NCBI RefSeq assembly: GCF_034347385.1
Contig: NZ_CP133777.1
Coordinates: forward strand, 3,782,001 to 3,846,000
DNA: 64,000 nt
DNA from: Actimicrobium sp. CCC2.4
GTDB taxonomy: Bacteria; Pseudomonadota; Gammaproteobacteria; Burkholderiales; Burkholderiaceae_D
Direction: 5' to 3'
Shown piece by piece: positions 61,888 through 64,000 of the stretch. The first letter of the stretch is position 1; the number at the start of each line of letters is the position of its first letter. Below the pieces are notes generated by a model. It searched no databases. It was not told the origin of the DNA and saw only the letters and a list, made by a program, of their open reading frames with translations. The translations under genes were made by a program, and so were the position numbers.

Positions 61888-63256
61888 ACAACAGGATCCG
61901 ATAGCACGGCGAATACGCGGTGCCGGGCAACTTCATCCGGTGCTGCTCGACAAACGAGGTCAGCAACGCATCCATCGACGCCATCATCACTGCATCGCCC
62001 TGCAATTCGAACGGACCATGTTCTTCGATTGCCTTGATGCCATCGGCTTTGACATTGCCTGCCACGATGCCGGAAAACGCCCGCCGCAGATGCGCTGCCA
62101 GCAAGTGCGGCTCCTGATTCTTGTGCAGGCGCAGCGCACGCATGTTGGCGTGGGTCGGTGCGAACGGTAGCTGGAATTCCTGATCGATCTTGAGCAACCA
62201 GTTGAAGTAATACGCATCACCGTGGGTCTTGCGGAATTCGCGCACGGTCTTGATGCCCGCATCCATTTGCTGCGATACCAGCGCCGGGTCGTCCACGATG
62301 ATCTGGTAGCGCGCCTGCGCCGCCGTACCGAGCGTGTCACCAATGAAGCGGTCGATCTGTTCGAAATAAGCTTGCGCGCTTTCCGGGCCGGTCAGGATTA
62401 ACGGGAATGGAATCTCAGCGTTGGCTGGATGCAGCAAAATGCCGAGCAGGTAGAGGATTTCTTCGGCGGTCCCCGGACCACCCGGAAAGACAATGATGCC
62501 GTGGCCGGCACGCACGAAGGCTTCGAGGCGCTTTTCGATATCCGGCAGGATCACCAGCTCATTGCAGATCGGGTTGGGTGACTCTGCCGCGATGATGCCC
62601 GGTTCGGAAAAACCGACGTAGCGACTGTTCTGGATCCGCTGCTTCGAATGGCCGATGGTGGCACCTTTCATCGGTCCCTTCATCGCTCCCGGACCGCAGC
62701 CGGTACAGATATCCAGACCGCGCAGACCGAGTTCGTAACCGACTGATTTGGTGTAGTTGTATTCGTTGCGCACAATCGAATGGCCACCCCAACACACCAC
62801 CAGGTTCGGACTCAGCAGCGGCCGCAGTACCCGCGCATTGCGCAAGATATGGAACACCGCATCGGTCGCACCTTCGGACGTGTCGAGGTCGAGCGCGCCA
62901 CTGTTGTAGATCGACTCGTCGACATAAATGATGTCGCGCAGCACCGCGAACAGGTGCTCGCGTATGCCGCGGATCATCTTGCCATCGACAAAGGCGCTGG
63001 CCGGCGCGCCGCGTACATCGAGCTTGATGCCGCGTTCGCGCAGCACGATACCGATATCAAAGTCCGGATAGCGCTCCAGCAGCACCTTGCCGTCGTCCAT
63101 GTCGCTGCCGCAATTGAGAACCGCCAGCGAGCAATTGCGAAACAGCTGGTACATGCCGCTGCGGCTGCGATCGAGCAACTTGTTGACTTCTGCTTTCGAC
63201 AGAACTTCAAGGTGGCCTTCAGGGGAAATCTGGGTATCAACAGTGGGATAAATCAT
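61886..63256 (-). CDS. ppnN: Pyrimidine/purine nucleotide 5'-monophosphate nucleosidase PpnN (YgdH)
   Basis: A 456-residue LOG-family nucleosidase that splits nucleoside monophosphates to base and ribose 5-phosphate; in E. coli it is regulated by (p)ppGpp. The LOG motif region is visible in IIVFPGGPGTAEEILYLL with upstream GLDICTGCGPGAMKGPMKGA. The extra N- and C-terminal domains that mark PpnN versus small LOG proteins are present. ATG codons at 63262 and 63256 are both possible; GAGAA lies upstream with better spacing to the latter. Confidence 0.94.
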   Translation of the reverse strand: MIYPTVDTQISPEGHLEVLSKAEVNKLLDRSRSGMYQLFRNCSLAVLNCGSDMDDGKVLLERYPDFDIGIVLRERGIKLDVRGAPASAFVDGKMIRGIREHLFAVLRDIIYVDESIYNSGALDLDTSEGATDAVFHILRNARVLRPLLSPNLVVCWGGHSIVRNEYNYTKSVGYELGLRGLDICTGCGPGAMKGPMKGATIGHSKQRIQNSRYVGFSEPGIIAAESPNPICNELVILPDIEKRLEAFVRAGHGIIVFPGGPGTAEEILYLLGILLHPANAEIPFPLILTGPESAQAYFEQIDRFIGDTLGTAAQARYQIIVDDPALVSQQMDAGIKTVREFRKTHGDAYYFNWLLKIDQEFQLPFAPTHANMRALRLHKNQEPHLLAAHLRRAFSGIVAGNVKADGIKAIEEHGPFELQGDAVMMASMDALLTSFVEQHRMKLPGTAYSPCYRILL

Positions 63257-63307
63257 CAGCATCAATTCTCGAAAAAGTGGGGGACGATCTCAGTGTAGCG
63301 AGATCGA

Positions 63308-64000
63308 TTATTCCTCAAAAGCAATTTTGTTTAATACCTGCGATGCGGCAACAAGCCCGAAGGCAGCGGTCACGACCATGGCCGATCCGAACCCTGCACA
63401 ATTGAGTCCGGTGATACCGGCGACGGCCTCATCACTGTCGTCGTCAGCGCTTTCCGCTGCGGCCGGAAAGCGCAGGTGCTCGGTCGAAAACACCGCATCG
63501 ATACCAAACTTGTTGCGGGTACCACGCGGAAAACCGTGCTCCGAGCGCAGCCGCTTGCGCACCTTGGCCAGTAGCGGTTCCTGCTCGGTACGGCACAGGT
63601 CGCGCACTTCGATTTTGGTCGGATCGACCTGGCCACCGGCACCGCCGATGGTGATGAGCCGCAGCTTGTGCGTGCGGCAATAGGCGATCAGTGCAGTCTT
63701 GGCGCGGACGTTATCGATCGCATCGACGATGTAGTCGTAGCCGCGGCTGCCTATCATCGCATCGAGGTTATCGGCATCGATGAATTCCTCGATCTGGTTG
63801 ACCCGGCAAAACGGGTTGATCTGGGCGATGCGCTCGGCCAAGGCTGTCACCTTGGCCTGGCCCATCGTTGACGTCAGCGCATGAATCTGGCGATTGACAT
63901 TGGACTCGGCCAGGTTGTCGAGATCGATCATCGTGATCTGCCCGATGGCGCTGCGGGCCAGCGCTTCGACAATCCACGAACCGACGCCACCGACGCCAAT
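63308..64000 (-). CDS. tcdA: tRNA threonylcarbamoyladenosine dehydratase, partial at the right edge
   Basis: 231 codons are open from the right edge to the stop at 63308. The edge sequence reads IGVGGVGSWIVEALARSAIG (the ATP-binding GxGGxG of ThiF/E1-like enzymes). It is followed by ITMIDLDNLAESNVNRQ, YIVDAIDNVRAKTALIAYC and GGAGGQVDPTKIEVRDL, which match TcdA (CsdL/YgdL) rather than ThiF or MoeB; no zinc-binding CxxC pairs are seen. The enzyme cyclises t6A37 to ct6A in tRNAs. The first 30-40 residues are outside the window. Confidence 0.92.
   Translation of the reverse strand: MGVGGVGSWIVEALARSAIGQITMIDLDNLAESNVNRQIHALTSTMGQAKVTALAERIAQINPFCRVNQIEEFIDADNLDAMIGSRGYDYIVDAIDNVRAKTALIAYCRTHKLRLITIGGAGGQVDPTKIEVRDLCRTEQEPLLAKVRKRLRSEHGFPRGTRNKFGIDAVFSTEHLRFPAAAESADDDSDEAVAGITGLNCAGFGSAMVVTAAFGLVAASQVLNKIAFEE

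Overview
This GC-rich, gene-dense window looks like the chromosome of a Burkholderiales betaproteobacterium, most likely of the Oxalobacteraceae (Herminiimonas/Janthinobacterium relatives). Three things point there: the block adk-kdsB-Trm112-lpxK-exbD-exbB opposite xseA; the long block gyrA-serC-pheA-hisC-tyrA-aroA-cmk-rpsA-ihfB-lapA-lapB-ugd-hldA; and a PEP-CTERM protein. The placement rests on remembered gene order and protein character, not on a database search.

Layout. Bases 1-4.6 kb (minus strand) hold the start of a membrane pyrophosphatase, adenylate kinase, and LPS/Kdo genes followed by an ExbB/ExbD pair. Bases 5-9.6 kb (plus) hold xseA and an oxidative-stress group: Fe superoxide dismutase, AhpC and AhpF. 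Bases 9.6-18.8 kb hold a DUF2076 protein, an orphan GspE/PilB-type ATPase with several N-terminal MshEN-like units, a PEP-CTERM protein, a prolyl oligopeptidase coupled to a DUF427 gene, dacB, and ohrR-ohr with a triple operator. Next come groES-groEL under a CIRCE operator, a Phd/PIN toxin-antitoxin pair, the GTPase RbgA and a histone-deacetylase-like hydrolase. Then a MoxR-DUF58-transglutaminase-MltB operon, YaeQ, DUF1415 and a small helix-turn-helix-like protein.

Bases 31.4-48 kb (minus) are housekeeping genes: cysM, a ComEA-like protein, heptose kinase, ugd, lapB, lapA, ihfB, rpsA, cmk, the aromatic amino acid genes, serC and gyrA. Bases 48-52 kb (plus) hold two related OmpA-domain proteins, ubiG, a phosphoglycolate-type phosphatase (possibly MupP) and ssrA (tmRNA).

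Downstream of ssrA lies accessory DNA. It starts with a DUF5666 lipoprotein. Then comes a complete-looking but damaged Wadjet (JetABCD, SMC-like plasmid-defence) operon. jetA has an internal deletion plus frameshift, jetB a one-base frameshift at an A6 run, jetC appears to have lost roughly half the family length in frame while keeping both ATPase halves, and jetD has a single in-frame amber codon. The gene overlaps are still operon-like and the frames are otherwise open, so decay looks recent. This is the most striking feature of the window. The end carries a GGDEF-EAL protein, a lipoprotein metallophosphoesterase, the nucleosidase PpnN and a partial tcdA.
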